Positions 53,121 through 63,780 of a stretch of DNA of 64,000 nt are shown in pieces (within the stretch, counting starts at the first letter, position 1; every line of letters starts with the position of its first letter). A program made the position numbers and the translations under genes. Under the pieces are notes generated by a model. It worked only from the letters and a program-made list of their open reading frames with translations, had not been told where the DNA came from and did not search any database. This stretch comes from Stercorarius parasiticus. Lineage: Eukaryota; Chordata; Aves; Charadriiformes; Stercorariidae. The stretch is taken from assembly GCA_013396915.1 (NCBI GenBank), contig VWZL01000264.1, positions 248,001 through 312,000 on the forward strand. Reading direction: 5' to 3'.

Positions 53121-53184
53121 TTTCTAAATGCATGGAGTGCATTTAGATGCACTTTTAGATGCCCAGTTTCTAAATGCATGGAGT
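53121..53184. repeat. local duplication, 18 bp exact, 46 bp apart
   Basis: TTTCTAAATGCATGGAGT occurs at 53121-53138 and again at 53167-53184. The DNA between them contains GCATTTAGATGC and TTTTAGATGC, themselves related, suggesting nested slippage events. Confidence 0.85.
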
Positions 53185-53509
53185 TCTGTGAAAAGAGCTA
53201 GGCCTTTTTTGTTGGACTTGTTTTTACTCAGAAGTGTACAAATCAGGAAAGGTTCCATTAAAAGTCAGCTGCAGCCTGAAGCCCATCAGAGTCATTCTGT
53301 CTGATATGTTGACTGTGGGGAAAATTTGCTATTGCATTTGCTACATTGCTCTTCTCTCATCATCATTATCTGTCTCCAGTGCAGTGATTCTGTTCTAAGA
53401 TGGCTTAGAGGTTACTCTTGTTTAAACATACTTTTTATATCTCTGCTGCCTGCAGTCAGATTATCTAAATAGCCCAGGAAAGTATGCATAGCAAAATAGT
53501 ATCACAGCA

Positions 53510-53630
53510 GTCCTTTGAGGTAGGGTATCAATTTTATACTAAAGAAGAAATGGAGCAGAGAAGTTAAATGACTAGTCAAGAGCTGCACAGGAAGAATATG
53601 TCAGGATCCAGACTGGAGCCCAAGAATGTA
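53510..53630 (+). mobile_element. MIR SINE relic
   Basis: CCTTTGAGGTAGGGTATCAA, a degraded version of the MIR 'gaggtaggtactattat' stretch, then GGAGCAGAGAAGTTAAATGA, CTGCACAGGAAGAA and TCAGGATCCAGACTGGAGCC follow in MIR order. The 3' end is followed by a 13-base T run at 53632-53644. Confidence 0.78.
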
Positions 53631-55059
53631 CTTTTTTTTTTTTTCAATCTATAGCTGATTTGTGGTACATTTTGAAACTGGGGAAATTCGGTAGCGTCCA
53701 AAAGGTCTGTAGAATCCTGCCCGATATTTAAATGTGCTATTTGACAATTATTGGTTATAGCACACTGAAAAATTATCCAGTATGAATCCTTAGTGAATCT
53801 AATTCTGACCGTTCAGCAAACTGGGTGTAGACAAGAAGCTGAACATTTCAAAAACTGTTGTTATTAATATTAAGCAAGGGAAATAATTTGATGGTATTTT
53901 AAGAATGTCCCATTGGTTAATTAAAAAAGAGAAATCCCAAAGTGATATTTAAAAGCAGTTCCACATAACCAGCCTCAAAGACTGTGGTACAGGGTCCCTG
54001 TGTTATGGTTAATGGAAAAGAATATTTGTTTGGACAAATAGAGGTGGAGGTTTTAATCTACTGATTTGTTCCATGTAACACATTTTTCCACTACTGCACC
54101 ACGCTTTTCAGTAGTGTCACTTATAACCCCCTCCCAAGGTTTAAATTTATGGGGAAAAGGTTATTTAATATGAAGTTCCTAGCATATGCAAAGTAGCAGT
54201 TTACTGTAAAATGAAATTTCAGTACTTTGGTGTCCCTAGGGCAGATATACTACCATGTCTTTTCCCCTCATGTTTATTTAATGTTTGATATTTCATGATC
54301 AAGTTTGCTGTCCTAGTTGGGCAATGCAAAAGCCCCCTTAAATACACAGATAACATTTTCTAATGCAAATGCGCTATACCTGGTAGTCATACCCCTTCAC
54401 TTGGGCTGACTACAACAGACATTGAAAAGAAATAAGGTAAGAAGGACATGTAGGTCAGTATGACCATCTTGAGTCGCCCAGCCTATGGGTGCTATAGCCT
54501 GTGGCAGTCTAATTCAGCTTAGGGTAATGGCAGGGAGAGCAGCAGGGAGTCAAAAGCGTCTTACTGATATCTTTCTCTCAGTGCTTCCTCAGGTCAACTG
54601 AATTTGCATGACAGCAGTGATGTTTCACTAGGTCCTTAGGGAGCATACTCTGTAAAATACAAATTTCTTTGCCTTTTGAAGTATGTTTCTATTGATGCCT
54701 GACCTTTTACTTTGCTATGGCTTTCCAATTCTGCATCATTTCTAAGAACAGTTTGGTAGCTGAAGAGCCTCCCTTAGCCCAGTGGCTGCCAGCTCACCTT
54801 TGTTGTTTTGTCAGCATTTCTGGTGCTTTCCCTGGGATGGCTTTGTTTTTTTTTAACAGAAAACTTGTTTTATTTATTTTTTGTAATCATGGAAGGAATT
54901 TAATCAGAATATTTAATTGTGTTTCTCTACAGTTTAGGTCTGGAGCCAGTTTGGGTTCATTTTAATTAGAACAAGATTTTCTAAATGAAACTCTTTTTCA
55001 GTGGCTTTCAACTCAATTAAAGATCAGAATCTTAACTTCTGTTTAGGGCAGGCGTTCAG

Positions 55060-55138
55060 AAAAGTCTTTAACTCGTACTGACTTCAGTGGTACTAGAGAT
55101 GAGCATGTGCTTTGATGCCTTGCTAGCCTAGGCCTGAA
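55060..55138. repeat. ancient sauropsid dispersed repeat fragment
   Basis: AAGTCTTTAACTCGTACTGA, then CTTCAGTGGTACTAGAGATG and AGCATGTGCTTTGATGCCTT. The order matches an old repeat with a near-palindromic core (TTCAATGGGACTACTC) followed by GCATGTGCTTAAGTGCTTTGC. Diverged. Confidence 0.5.
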
Positions 55139-56721
55139 TAAAAGCACAGAACTTGGGAATTTTAACATGTTTTATGAGGCCAAAGAAGAAATGAAATTAT
55201 AACTGTTTGTTTTATAACTGCCCTTAAAAATTATTGATTTAATTTTAGTTTCAATGAATATGTATTTTATTGACATCTTAATTCCCAGGTGGATTGGATT
55301 AGCAGCAGAGAGTGATCACAAGTTATGGGGAGAAGTGTGGGAGAAGCAGAATGGGTTAGGATCTGTCAGACCTCATGAGTGTGGTCCAGTGTGGTTGGGT
55401 TTTACAGTTCCAGCCTTGAACTGGAATGTGCCCTGTACACGTAGCGCTAGAAAAAATGACAAGATATTACCTAGGTCTTTGGAAGCAATTAGAGCCACTG
55501 TGAGTTCACTGGCACCAGACTGCTTTTCTTATAGGGCAGTTTGCACTGAGTAAGCAAAGGGCTGGAGCCAGATTCCCTGATAATACATCAGGGAATCAGG
55601 TAGTCCAATGCAGCAAAGATTAGTCAGGTATATATATCTTTATAAAGCAGCAGCTGTCTCCAAATATGTTTAACTTTCACCATTGCAAATAAGTAGCCAA
55701 TTTTGTTGTTTCTCTTTAGCCAGGAGAAATGCAACCAGTGTAGAAAATTTACCAAATAAGAGCTTTAAAATGCAGTTTAAAGCACAGATGTGGCAAACAG
55801 CAAACGCGTTTTGAAAGGAAAAGACAACCTGTGTTCTGAGAAAAACCTTAATGAATCTTGTGCGCTGGTTTTCAGTTGCTAGAGGGCAGCATTGTCTAAA
55901 CAATGGGAGTATGTCATCTTACGGTCTTTAAGCATCTAGTCACTCTGAGTTTAAATGTGGTGCTTCTCAAGGATAACAGTGGTTTCTCAGTTCTATGATC
56001 AGGGTTTAATTAAAAAACCTATTTCTACTTTGATTGCTGTCTCAGTCATGTTAATATTCATGTATCTATATTTCCCCTAGTTTTTTTTGGCTTATCATAA
56101 ATGCTTAAGAAACAGTTGCCTTGGTCACTTTTCTTCTTGCAACAGCTAACATAAGTAAAGAAATTATGAGATTTGAGGAATAGTTTCCCAATTTATTTTA
56201 TTTACTACAGAAAATCATGTACAATTAATTAATTTTACTACTCCCCAGTAGATGGCATCTGCAAAATATTTTTGTATTGGCCCCTGAAACAGGGAACAGT
56301 AAGGTATAAAATTTGTGAGGAATTGGTTATTTCTTACTGATGGGTGTTGCTTTGCATTCTGTCTCAGAAGGGTGTGCCTCTGCTTTATATTGTTCCTCTT
56401 TGGCTATTGCTTATTTTGTTAATGCAGTGCTTGCTGTAGATGCATTTTAAAACTGAGTATAGAATCAGTTTTGTTCACAGTGCTCATAAACAACCAAGCA
56501 CTAGAAAAATACTTGCAATAAATTTTCATTTCAAATACTTGTACAACCCAATTTTCAATTATAAACAATTATAAAATGTAAAGATCTGAAATTCCTGCAG
56601 TTTCAGTAAAATTATTGAGTTTTATAGGCTAGATAGAGCTTTTTGTGGCATAGAAATCAGCATCAGAAGATGAGTCTTTTAAAATGTGGGAACTGATTTG
56701 GAGATTCTGGGTGGGACATCT

Positions 56722-56787
56722 TTATCAGGCATCTAAAAACTAAGAACATATCCAAATTGGGAGCTACTTCTGAATATTTGACTATAG
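56722..56787. repeat. ancient repeat fragment
   Basis: TCAGGCATCTAAAAACTAAG and AAATTGGGAGCTACTTCTGA resemble the opposite strand of the repeat type seen at 41712-41756 (AGGTGCCTAAAA ... CACTTTTGAAAAT). Confidence 0.35.
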
Positions 56788-58714
56788 TTGCTCTGGGTAC
56801 TGCTGCTTTCAGCCTCTTCTGGAGTTTTGTTTTGGTTGTTGCTCATTTAACACATTTCATAGAAATTGCCAAAAGCATCTACAGGGCTGTCCTAAACTTC
56901 GCTCAGCTAGGCTCACTCTGAGGCACGCTCCCTGTGTCTGGGGAGGGCTGGACTTCACATACCAGCCCCGACCCTGACCATGCACTTTGCACTGAAAAGC
57001 TGTCGGCGTGCTCAATGTGGAACTGGATGTGAGTGATTGCTTATGCAGAGTTTATTTTGCTAGACAAACCACATTTCGTAGCAGAAAACTCTGTGTCTTT
57101 TTAGGGAAACTGTACGTACTTGTAAACTAGTGTGAATCTAAGGGAAGATAGCAAAAATAACATCGGTCACAAAGTTTCTTCCATATTGTCCCAGATGCTG
57201 TCCCTGCGACTTTTAAGCTCTACTGATGCCCTTCAAGGTCCATGAGGCCAGGGTTATTTCTTTAAATTCCTCTGCTGCTTGATGGCCCGCAGAATTCCCT
57301 GTTTCCCTTAGAGCTTCCCGTTCAAGTAGCATTTCTTTCCTGCAGAGTGAAAGATGGTCCCTTATCCTACTTGATTGCTCTCATTCCCCCCGAGCCTGCT
57401 TCTTACTCCTGAGTGCAGAAGGGAGAAATATGTCAGAGGATAGCTGAGACAGAAGATCCATTCTGAATGTGAGGACTGTCATTATTTAGACGTAGTAGAT
57501 ATTGATGCTGATGCAAATTTCTTTCACTCACATAAAAAAGATGTATTTAACCCTTTTAAATTAAGTTACAAAAACAAGGACAGCTTCTAAAGAAGTGCAA
57601 AATAGTGTAGTACTGTTAGGAAAAAATGGGGTGAACTGGCTTACACCAGCAACAAATACGCTCCTACTGGCCTCTTGTGTTTTGTCAGTAATGTCTGTTA
57701 ATAAAAATACAGCCTGTAAATTGAAAACTCTTTGTTTTAAAAAATCTACATTAAGAAATTAATCTGTATTTAATGAAATGATGGGATGGATGGAAAGTCA
57801 AAAAAAGTTCAGGATGTGTTCAACCTTTGACAGTTTATTTGTTTGAGCTACTAAGTTGAAGGTCTTGCTTTTGTGTATGGTCACCATTTCCCAATACGCT
57901 GAGGGTAGTCTGCCCAAATCACTAGTCTGTCTAACTCTGCAAGAAGCTCCATGGGACAAGCCCTTACAACCAGAGAAAGCCACTCCTCAGGCTAGGTGCA
58001 AAGCTCCGGCCTCTCAGGATGGCGTTCCTAGTGACTGAGCATATGAAACCTTATCACACACTACTGTAAATAAGTAGGGTTTTATCTCAAGCTTTTATTT
58101 CCTAGCTTTTTGCAACCAACCAACAAACCCCACCGGAATTAGAATCTACTGATACCCAATATGAACAGTGTCAGGGAAAGTGCCATGGGGACTGGTATTG
58201 TCAGTCCTGCTGCTTGGCCATGAGGCACCATGGTGCTGAGACACCCACCTGAGCCTCTCTTGTGACCTGCAGCAGCTCCTTCTATAGCCAACAGCAGTCT
58301 TTCCATTCCCTACAGTGGGAGCTGAAACAGGTTTCTGGTACCTCACAGTTCTCACAGGCTAGAATAAACTTTCCCAGGGAAGGTCACCCCGCCACTGTCT
58401 ATTGTGTGGTTTCTTCCTCTTCTCCCTGTACCTGCCATAAACCAACTTAAGCTGGCAAGAGGGTTCTGGAGGGAGTACCACACAGTTCTAATCTCCAACA
58501 TGTTTCTCCAAGGGGTGAGCAGCAGACTTCAGTCACTACAGGCTGGCGATCTGCTTCCTTTCACCAATGATACAATCAGTTCATTTTTTAACTCTATGCC
58601 TTTATTTGCAGGCTCTTGGTATGATATTTCTTTTGGTTGTTTGTCTAGTTTTTAGTTTCACAACTAAAGAACAAAAAACACTTTTAGACCTTCTTTTAAG
58701 AACTTTTTTTTTTT

Positions 58715-58715
58715 N
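58715..58715. other. single undetermined base after poly-T
   Basis: A T run is followed by one N, as at 1048. The homopolymer length is probably uncertain. Confidence 0.95.
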
Positions 58716-59581
58716 AAGCCAAAAGCAGCCAAAGACACACAGTACGGAATAAGTCAAGTCCAACTATGCTGCATTCTTGTGGTTGAGTAAGACACAGAGC
58801 AACTAAAACAAACTAACATAAACAGGGAAAGCCAAATTAAATACTTACATTTGTATAGTGCAAGAGGATCCTGGGCTCAGGAGTGTAATTCAATCTTTAT
58901 TTATTTTTTAAGTAGGCAGTGCATAAAATAGTTGGGGATCTGCAATGCAACTCTAAGGTAGTGGAGTACTTTTTGACTAAAGAGTCAGCTAACACAGCAT
59001 TGTAAGGGGACCAAGTGTTTGCTCAGAATGCAAGAGAGCTTTGACAAATCTGAAGAAAGGATCACCGAGTCAATCATGGCTCTTCGTAATGCAAAAGCAA
59101 ATTATCAAATGGATACCTGACACCAAATGGGGAGAGAGAACTGGGTGTCTAATTGACACATAGACAATCTGCTTAGCATTGGAAGTGTGAAGTTCTACTT
59201 GAAGCAAAAATGATTGTGGTATGTAAGGAATGCAGATGTTTATCTATATATCATTGCCACTGGGCCTTCTCACAGTCCTCCTAATAACTGTGCTGCAGAA
59301 AGAGCTTTTGGACTTTTACAAAACCAATCTGACCTTCCCATCACTCCACACTTCAATGCGCTTTGTACAAAAGAATATACATGAAAAAGTAGCTGCAGCA
59401 TAATATGGATGTTAGGAAATGGCTGCAGCACATTATTTTATAGCTGAAGATTGGGGTAAAAAGATTTCATTTGGAGGTAGTGCAATTCACTCAAATTATT
59501 CACTCTATGCCAGTAATTCCTGCACTGCTTCCAAGGTCTACCAGTGTTGTATCAGGTGCTGGCAATTTGTCCCTGAAGCAC

Positions 59582-59656
59582 AGAAGTCACCTCTGCAGCC
59601 CCCCTGCTACCAAGCTGCTCTACCACTCCCCTTCTCAACGGGACAGGGGGAGAAAT
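59582..59656. mobile_element. chimeric LTR fragment with ends in reversed order
   Basis: The first 32 bases (59582-59613) are identical to 62659-62690, near one end of the LTR. The next part (from about 59610) matches 61618-61665, near the other end, with one C/T difference around 59639. The parts overlap on the shared bases ACCA. In the complete LTR these segments are almost 1 kb apart and in the opposite order. This is the arrangement expected at an LTR-LTR junction (tandem LTRs or a two-LTR circle) after a deletion of roughly 65 bases of terminal sequence. The flanks show no convincing LTR similarity. Confidence 0.8.
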
Positions 59657-59659
59657 GGC

Positions 59660-61436
59660 TATTTCCTGCTGTTAGGTTGAATTGAAGAAGCTGCAATATA
59701 TTAAATACTTTACTACTTTTCTGTGCACATAATGCCAGCAGCCATCACTGGGATGTTTGGGGAATGAAGGAAATGTGGTACATATTCACAAATGAAATGG
59801 AAGGTGAATCATAACCTTCATTAAGCAGTGGTCCAGTTAAGGATTGTGTAGGTGATCAGTATTTACAGATTCATTTACCTTTATGGAGGGTTGGTTTCTG
59901 CTCAACCTGAAGGTTGATTTCTGCTCAATGTTAATCTCAGAAACAATAATCATCAGGAATTCCAAATCCATTAAATCCACACCCTTACTCCAGATTTACT
60001 CTGTGATAATTGTGTATAGAATTTGCCTTGAAGGCGGTGATAAAACGATAGATCCACAATGCTTCTATGGCTTGATGTAAACATTGCGGGGGGGAGTCTC
60101 TCATTCTCTTCCTTTGCCAAACTGTCACTCCGATAATTGTAAATAATCTTTGTAAGTGTCTTTTATTTCTTTGAATCGATCCCTAAAGGAAGATGTCAGA
60201 GAGTGGAACTATTGGATGTCCTGTCCTGGGGTTTACATGTTACAGCCTTCTGGGGGAATAATCCCCATAATTCTGGCACTTTGCATTGCATCAGTTATGA
60301 GGACACAGGACAAAATTTTAAACTAGCAGGTCCAAGTGTTTGTCAGGAATTTAAAAATGCTGTCATTCTGAATTATTTCAGCCTATCAGTCTATCAAAGG
60401 AATGTTTAACCTACTGTTTTATTTCCCCCTTTTTTTCTTTCTTAGAATATTTATTTTCTTCTGCTTCCCTTTCCCCAACTGGCTGCAGTAAAGAAAATCT
60501 CTCATTTTTTTCTGGAGTTTTTCTCCTTTAGTATTCAGTCTGCACAGTCTCCACATAAAAGGTTACCAACCTTGGCTTTTGCTTATGCAATTAATACTGG
60601 CTGCATGTTGTAATCCCAATTCAGTTTGCTGGTCAGCCTTGCACCATCCCCAGCTGTTATGATATGTAAACCAAAATATCAAGATGTCATTGTTAAGAAG
60701 AGTGGCCTAGCTTTAGCTATTCAAATGCATACTTAGTGCCTTGTAAGATGATGGATTTTTATATAGCAGTTTCCACAGAAACTGCTGGAGACTCAATTGT
60801 TCTGGAAATCAGGCCTCTCGTTAGTGTGTCTGCATATGGATATAGGCACTTTATTAGAGGTGAAAAATGAAAAAACCATAATATTAGAGTTATTACTAGT
60901 TATTTCCCCTCTTGCCCCTCTGTTTCATATCCCATGTTGTTGCTTTGGCATCTAGGTTACCCAGCCAGCTTCAGTGCCTGAGTGGCTTCCCCACTGAACC
61001 AGGCCAGCAGTGATCTGTGCTTTGGCAGTGAATCACTGGTGGCATTTAAACAGAATCCAAGACTCTGGACTGCTGTCATCTCTCAACTGAAGATCATGCT
61101 CTCTCTGTGTATGTATACTGGGGTTACTCCAGTCATGGACTCCAGTATGGCTTTAGAAATAAGGCAGCTTTATCTAGACATTGTGTAGATCCCATACAAG
61201 ATTTCACCCTACATCTTTTTTTTTTTTTACTGATTGTTCTTGTGCACATTCACCCTGTGCACATTCATACACTCAACCATGGAAATGTATGGAAGACCAG
61301 AGATTTTTCAGCTCTGCTAGCATCTTGTCATTTCAGTGTTGAATTCCCAATGTGATTTTTCAATGGGGAAAAAGTGATGAGCTTTGTCATAGCTGAGTGC
61401 CTATTCCTGTGGGACATTCCTGTTTGTCTCTACTAT
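59660..61436. other. noncoding spacer between LTR fragments
   Basis: No retroviral gag, pol or env similarity and no primer-binding-site-like motif was recognised, so this does not look like a proviral interior. It includes a duplication of a GGTTG(G/A)TTTCTGCTCAA unit at about 59889-59929, a TGTGCACATTCA duplication at about 61241-61267, and a poly-T at 61216-61228. Confidence 0.55.
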
Positions 61437-61485
61437 TGTATTAGATTTGCGCGGCAAGGCTTTGGTAGCAAGGGTTTGCTGCAGG
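61437..61485 (+). mobile_element. LTR-start fragment in opposite orientation
   Basis: TGTATTAGATTTGCGCGGCA followed by AGGCTTTGGTAGCAAGGG resembles, on the plus strand, the start of the LTR that on the minus strand begins at 62714 (TGTATTGGGTTTGTATGGCA then AAGTTTTGGTAGCAGGGG). It is diverged and only about 50 bases can be aligned. It may be a remnant of an older, inverted copy into or beside which the larger LTR inserted. Confidence 0.6.
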
Positions 61486-61582
61486 GCCCAGAGGACTCTC
61501 AGTGGTCTGGGGTGCAGGCTTCAAACCTGTAACTGTCTAGTGATAGAGTGGTTCATTTCTCCCTATCAGGTGCCAAAAACGA

Positions 61583-62714
61583 TGTGGTGGGTTGTCCTTG
61601 GATGGGTGCCAGGTGCCCACCAAGCTGCTCTACCACTCCCCTTCTCAATGGGACAGGGGGAGAAAAATACGATGAATGGTTTGTGGGTTGAGATAAGAAC
61701 AGGGAAATCACTAAGCAATTACCGTCACGGGCAAAACAGACTTGCGGAAATTAATTTAATGCATTACCAATCAAATCAGAGAAAGGTAATGAGAAATAAA
61801 CCCAAATCTTAAACACAGCTTCCCCCTACTCCTCCCTTCTTCCTGGGCTCAACTTCACTCCTGATTTCTCCACCTCCTCCCAAGCAGTGCAGAGGGATTG
61901 TGGAATGGGGGTTGTGGTCAGTTCATCACATGTTGTCTCTGCCACTACTTCCTCCTCATGCTCTTCCCCTGCTCCAGTGTGGGGTCCCTTCCATGGGAGA
62001 CAGTCCTCCATGAAATTGTCCAATGTGTGTCCTTCCCATGGGCTGCAGTTTTTCATGAACTGCTCCAGCGTGGGTCCCTTCCACAGGGTGCAGTCCTTCA
62101 GGAACAGATTGCTCCAGCATGGGTCCCCCACAGCGTCACAAGTCCTGCCAGGAGCCTGGTCCAGCGTGGGCTCTCTACGGGCTCATGGCCTACCTGCTCC
62201 GGCGTGGGGTCCTCCTTGGGCGGCAGGTGGATATCTGTTCAACCATGGACCTCCCTGGGCTGCAGGGGGCCTGCATGCCTCATCATGGTCTTCATCACAG
62301 GCTGCAGGGGGACTGCCTGCCTCATCATGGTCTTCATCACAGGCTGCAGGGGGACTGCCTGCCTCATCATGGTCTTCATCACAGGCTGCAGGGGCATCTC
62401 TGCTCTGGTGCCTGGAGCACCTCCTCTCCCTCCTTCTTCACTGACCTTGGTGTCTGCAGAGTTGTTCCTCTCATATATTCTCACTCCTCTCTCTGGCTGC
62501 TGTTGCACAGCAGTTTTTCCCCCCCTTCTTAACTATGTTATCCCAGAGGGCCTACCACCATCACTGATGGGCTCAGCCTTGGCCAGCAGCGAGTCCGTCT
62601 TGCAGCTGGCGGGCATTGGCTCTATTGGATGTGGGGGAAGCTTCTGGCATCTTCTCAGAGAAGTCACCTCTGCAGCCCCCCTGCTACCAAAACTTTGCCA
62701 TACAAACCCAATAC
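61583..62714 (-). mobile_element. avian endogenous retrovirus LTR (about 1.13 kb), probably solo
   Basis: I recognise the sequence as an LTR type frequent in bird genomes. Examples are the plus-strand runs CAATTACCGTCACGGGCAAA, CACTGATGGGCTCAGCCTTG and GCTACCAAAACTTTGCCATA. Boundaries are set at TG (61583) and CA (62714). I did not find a matching target-site duplication (flanks AACGA and ACTAT differ), so one edge may be rearranged. Minus orientation is preferred because that strand begins TGTATTGGGTTTG and has a TATA-like site at 62529-62540 (the family form is ATATTTAAGAAGG). No internal region or second full LTR accompanies it within the window. Long ORFs across it (up to 376 codons) are chance frames in GC-richer repeat DNA. 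It contains a 42-bp tandem repeat. The named repeat family is not assigned. Confidence 0.82.
62260..62391. repeat. 42-bp tandem repeat inside the LTR (three copies)
   Basis: Copies at 62260-62301, 62302-62343 and 62344-62385 are followed by a partial unit. Copies 2 and 3 are identical; copy 1 differs by two bases (GGCCTGCAT versus GGACTGCCT). The unit starts CTGCAGGGGG and ends TCTTCATCACAGG. Because 42 is divisible by three, every frame shows a 14-residue repeat, which explains the repetitive conceptual proteins here. The family usually has one unit, as far as I recall, so this is probably a copy-specific expansion. Confidence 0.95.
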
Positions 62715-62978
62715 AACTATCTTTAAAGATGTCTGTGCCTTTTGACATTATAGGAAGAATGCTCAGTGCTTTGCCTGGGCACCAGGTATGTCAGAAATGT
62801 TACAGGAGTACTAGGGATGAGTTGACTTCTCTCATCTTGTTCACGAGGCATGCAATTTGCAAAGCCTCCACATGGTTCTCTATTTACACTAGACAATGTG
62901 CTATTACAGAAGCTTCTGGGGCTGCTGTAATTCTTGATAGGATGGTCCTGTTCTCTATCTCTCTGTTTCTTTTTGAAG

Positions 62979-63034
62979 GCCAGGGGCTTCTCATCCAAGT
63001 AATCTACATTGGTGGAGTGGAAAGTTAGTGGACA
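62979..63034 (+). other. weak candidate exon (56 nt)
   Basis: A long pyrimidine stretch (62950-62974) ends in GAAG rather than CAG, and the segment is followed by GTAAGTATC. One frame is open. The AAG acceptor is rare, so this is more likely a decoy, or part of a noncoding transcript starting in the adjacent LTR flank. Confidence 0.15.
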
Positions 63035-63612
63035 GTAAGTATCCCGGAAGTGTAAGACTGCATATGGACAATTACTCAAGACAGAAAGGGAGATGGTTTA
63101 CTAGACTATATGTTGAGATACACAAATTCCCAGCTTACCCACCCTCTTCTCTACCTTCAAATCCCATTGAAGATTTAGAATCTTAGAGCTGAGTGGAGCT
63201 GACAACACAAAGTGCATTGCACCCGTTTATACTGCATATGCAGCCCATATGATGCGGCAGGTCATGAACACCGCTCTGTGGATACGTAGAAGTGCCAAAA
63301 AATTATTCTCTCTGGAGTACTTGGGTGTATCCTTATACGTAGGATGAACAAGCCTGTGGACTTCAGACTTAGTGGACTTTCTGGGCCTAAGTATGCTCCC
63401 ATTTTATGCTGGGAGGGTTGTCAGGGAGCAGCTTGAAGGGTTTTGCTGCTGCCTGCAGATGTGAAAGGACTATGAAGCTCCTGGCTTTTCTGGCAGCACT
63501 GTTTCCTGTGCACTCATCTGCTTCCTGACAAGGGAACCTCCACATTCTACCCAGTGGACCGTGGTAAAAATTAACAGAGTAAATGTGATGTTCATGATTT
63601 CCTCCTCTGCAG

Positions 63613-63780
63613 TATTTCTAGCAAATTGGGTACCTGAATTCCTAAAGGGCTGGGATATTCTGTATATAATTGTCAGTTTTGGGGGGGCTCACAGGATGTC
63701 CAGCGTAATCAACGCCCAAGGGAAAGCCAAGAGAACAGCTGGAGCCTTGCTCATAGTGGGAGAGCTCTATTCTGTGAAAG
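63613..63780 (+). other. weak candidate exon (168 nt)
   Basis: The acceptor TTTCCTCCTCTGCAG is good and the donor AAAG/GTAATG is acceptable. The 168 nt (a multiple of three) are open in one frame, with a hydrophobic patch (ILYIIVSF) and a basic patch (GKAKRTAG). I recognise no protein family. It could be a real exon of the rightward gene, a noncoding exon, or chance. Confidence 0.18.

Larger units (their letters stand above)
45500..53500. other. noncoding interval
   Basis: No gene recognised. Contents include GGAA and ATAAC microsatellites at 47857-47895, a TA repeat at 48622-48639, an inverted repeat AGCATTT/AAATGCT near 48646-48666, a motif-rich AT-rich block at 49020-49420, an old repeat at 50726-50790, and a local duplication at 53121-53184. 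Confidence 0.5.
53645..59580. other. noncoding interval
   Basis: AT-rich, no gene recognised. Old repeat fragments lie at 55060-55138 and 56722-56787, and a homopolymer ambiguity (N) at 58715. A slightly GC-richer patch lies at 56885-57015. The ORFs at 55254-55553 and 58404-58655 have no recognisable domains. Confidence 0.5.

Noticed and set aside
59657..61582. Possible proviral interior between the two LTR-related pieces
   Set aside because: I saw no gag, pol or env similarity, no tRNA primer-binding site and no polypurine tract, and the left piece is only a 75-base chimera rather than an LTR.
61898..63028. 376-codon plus-strand ORF
   Set aside because: It runs through the LTR and its 42-bp repeat, shares the DNA with overlapping ORFs in other frames, and has no recognisable domain. 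It is a chance frame in repeat DNA.
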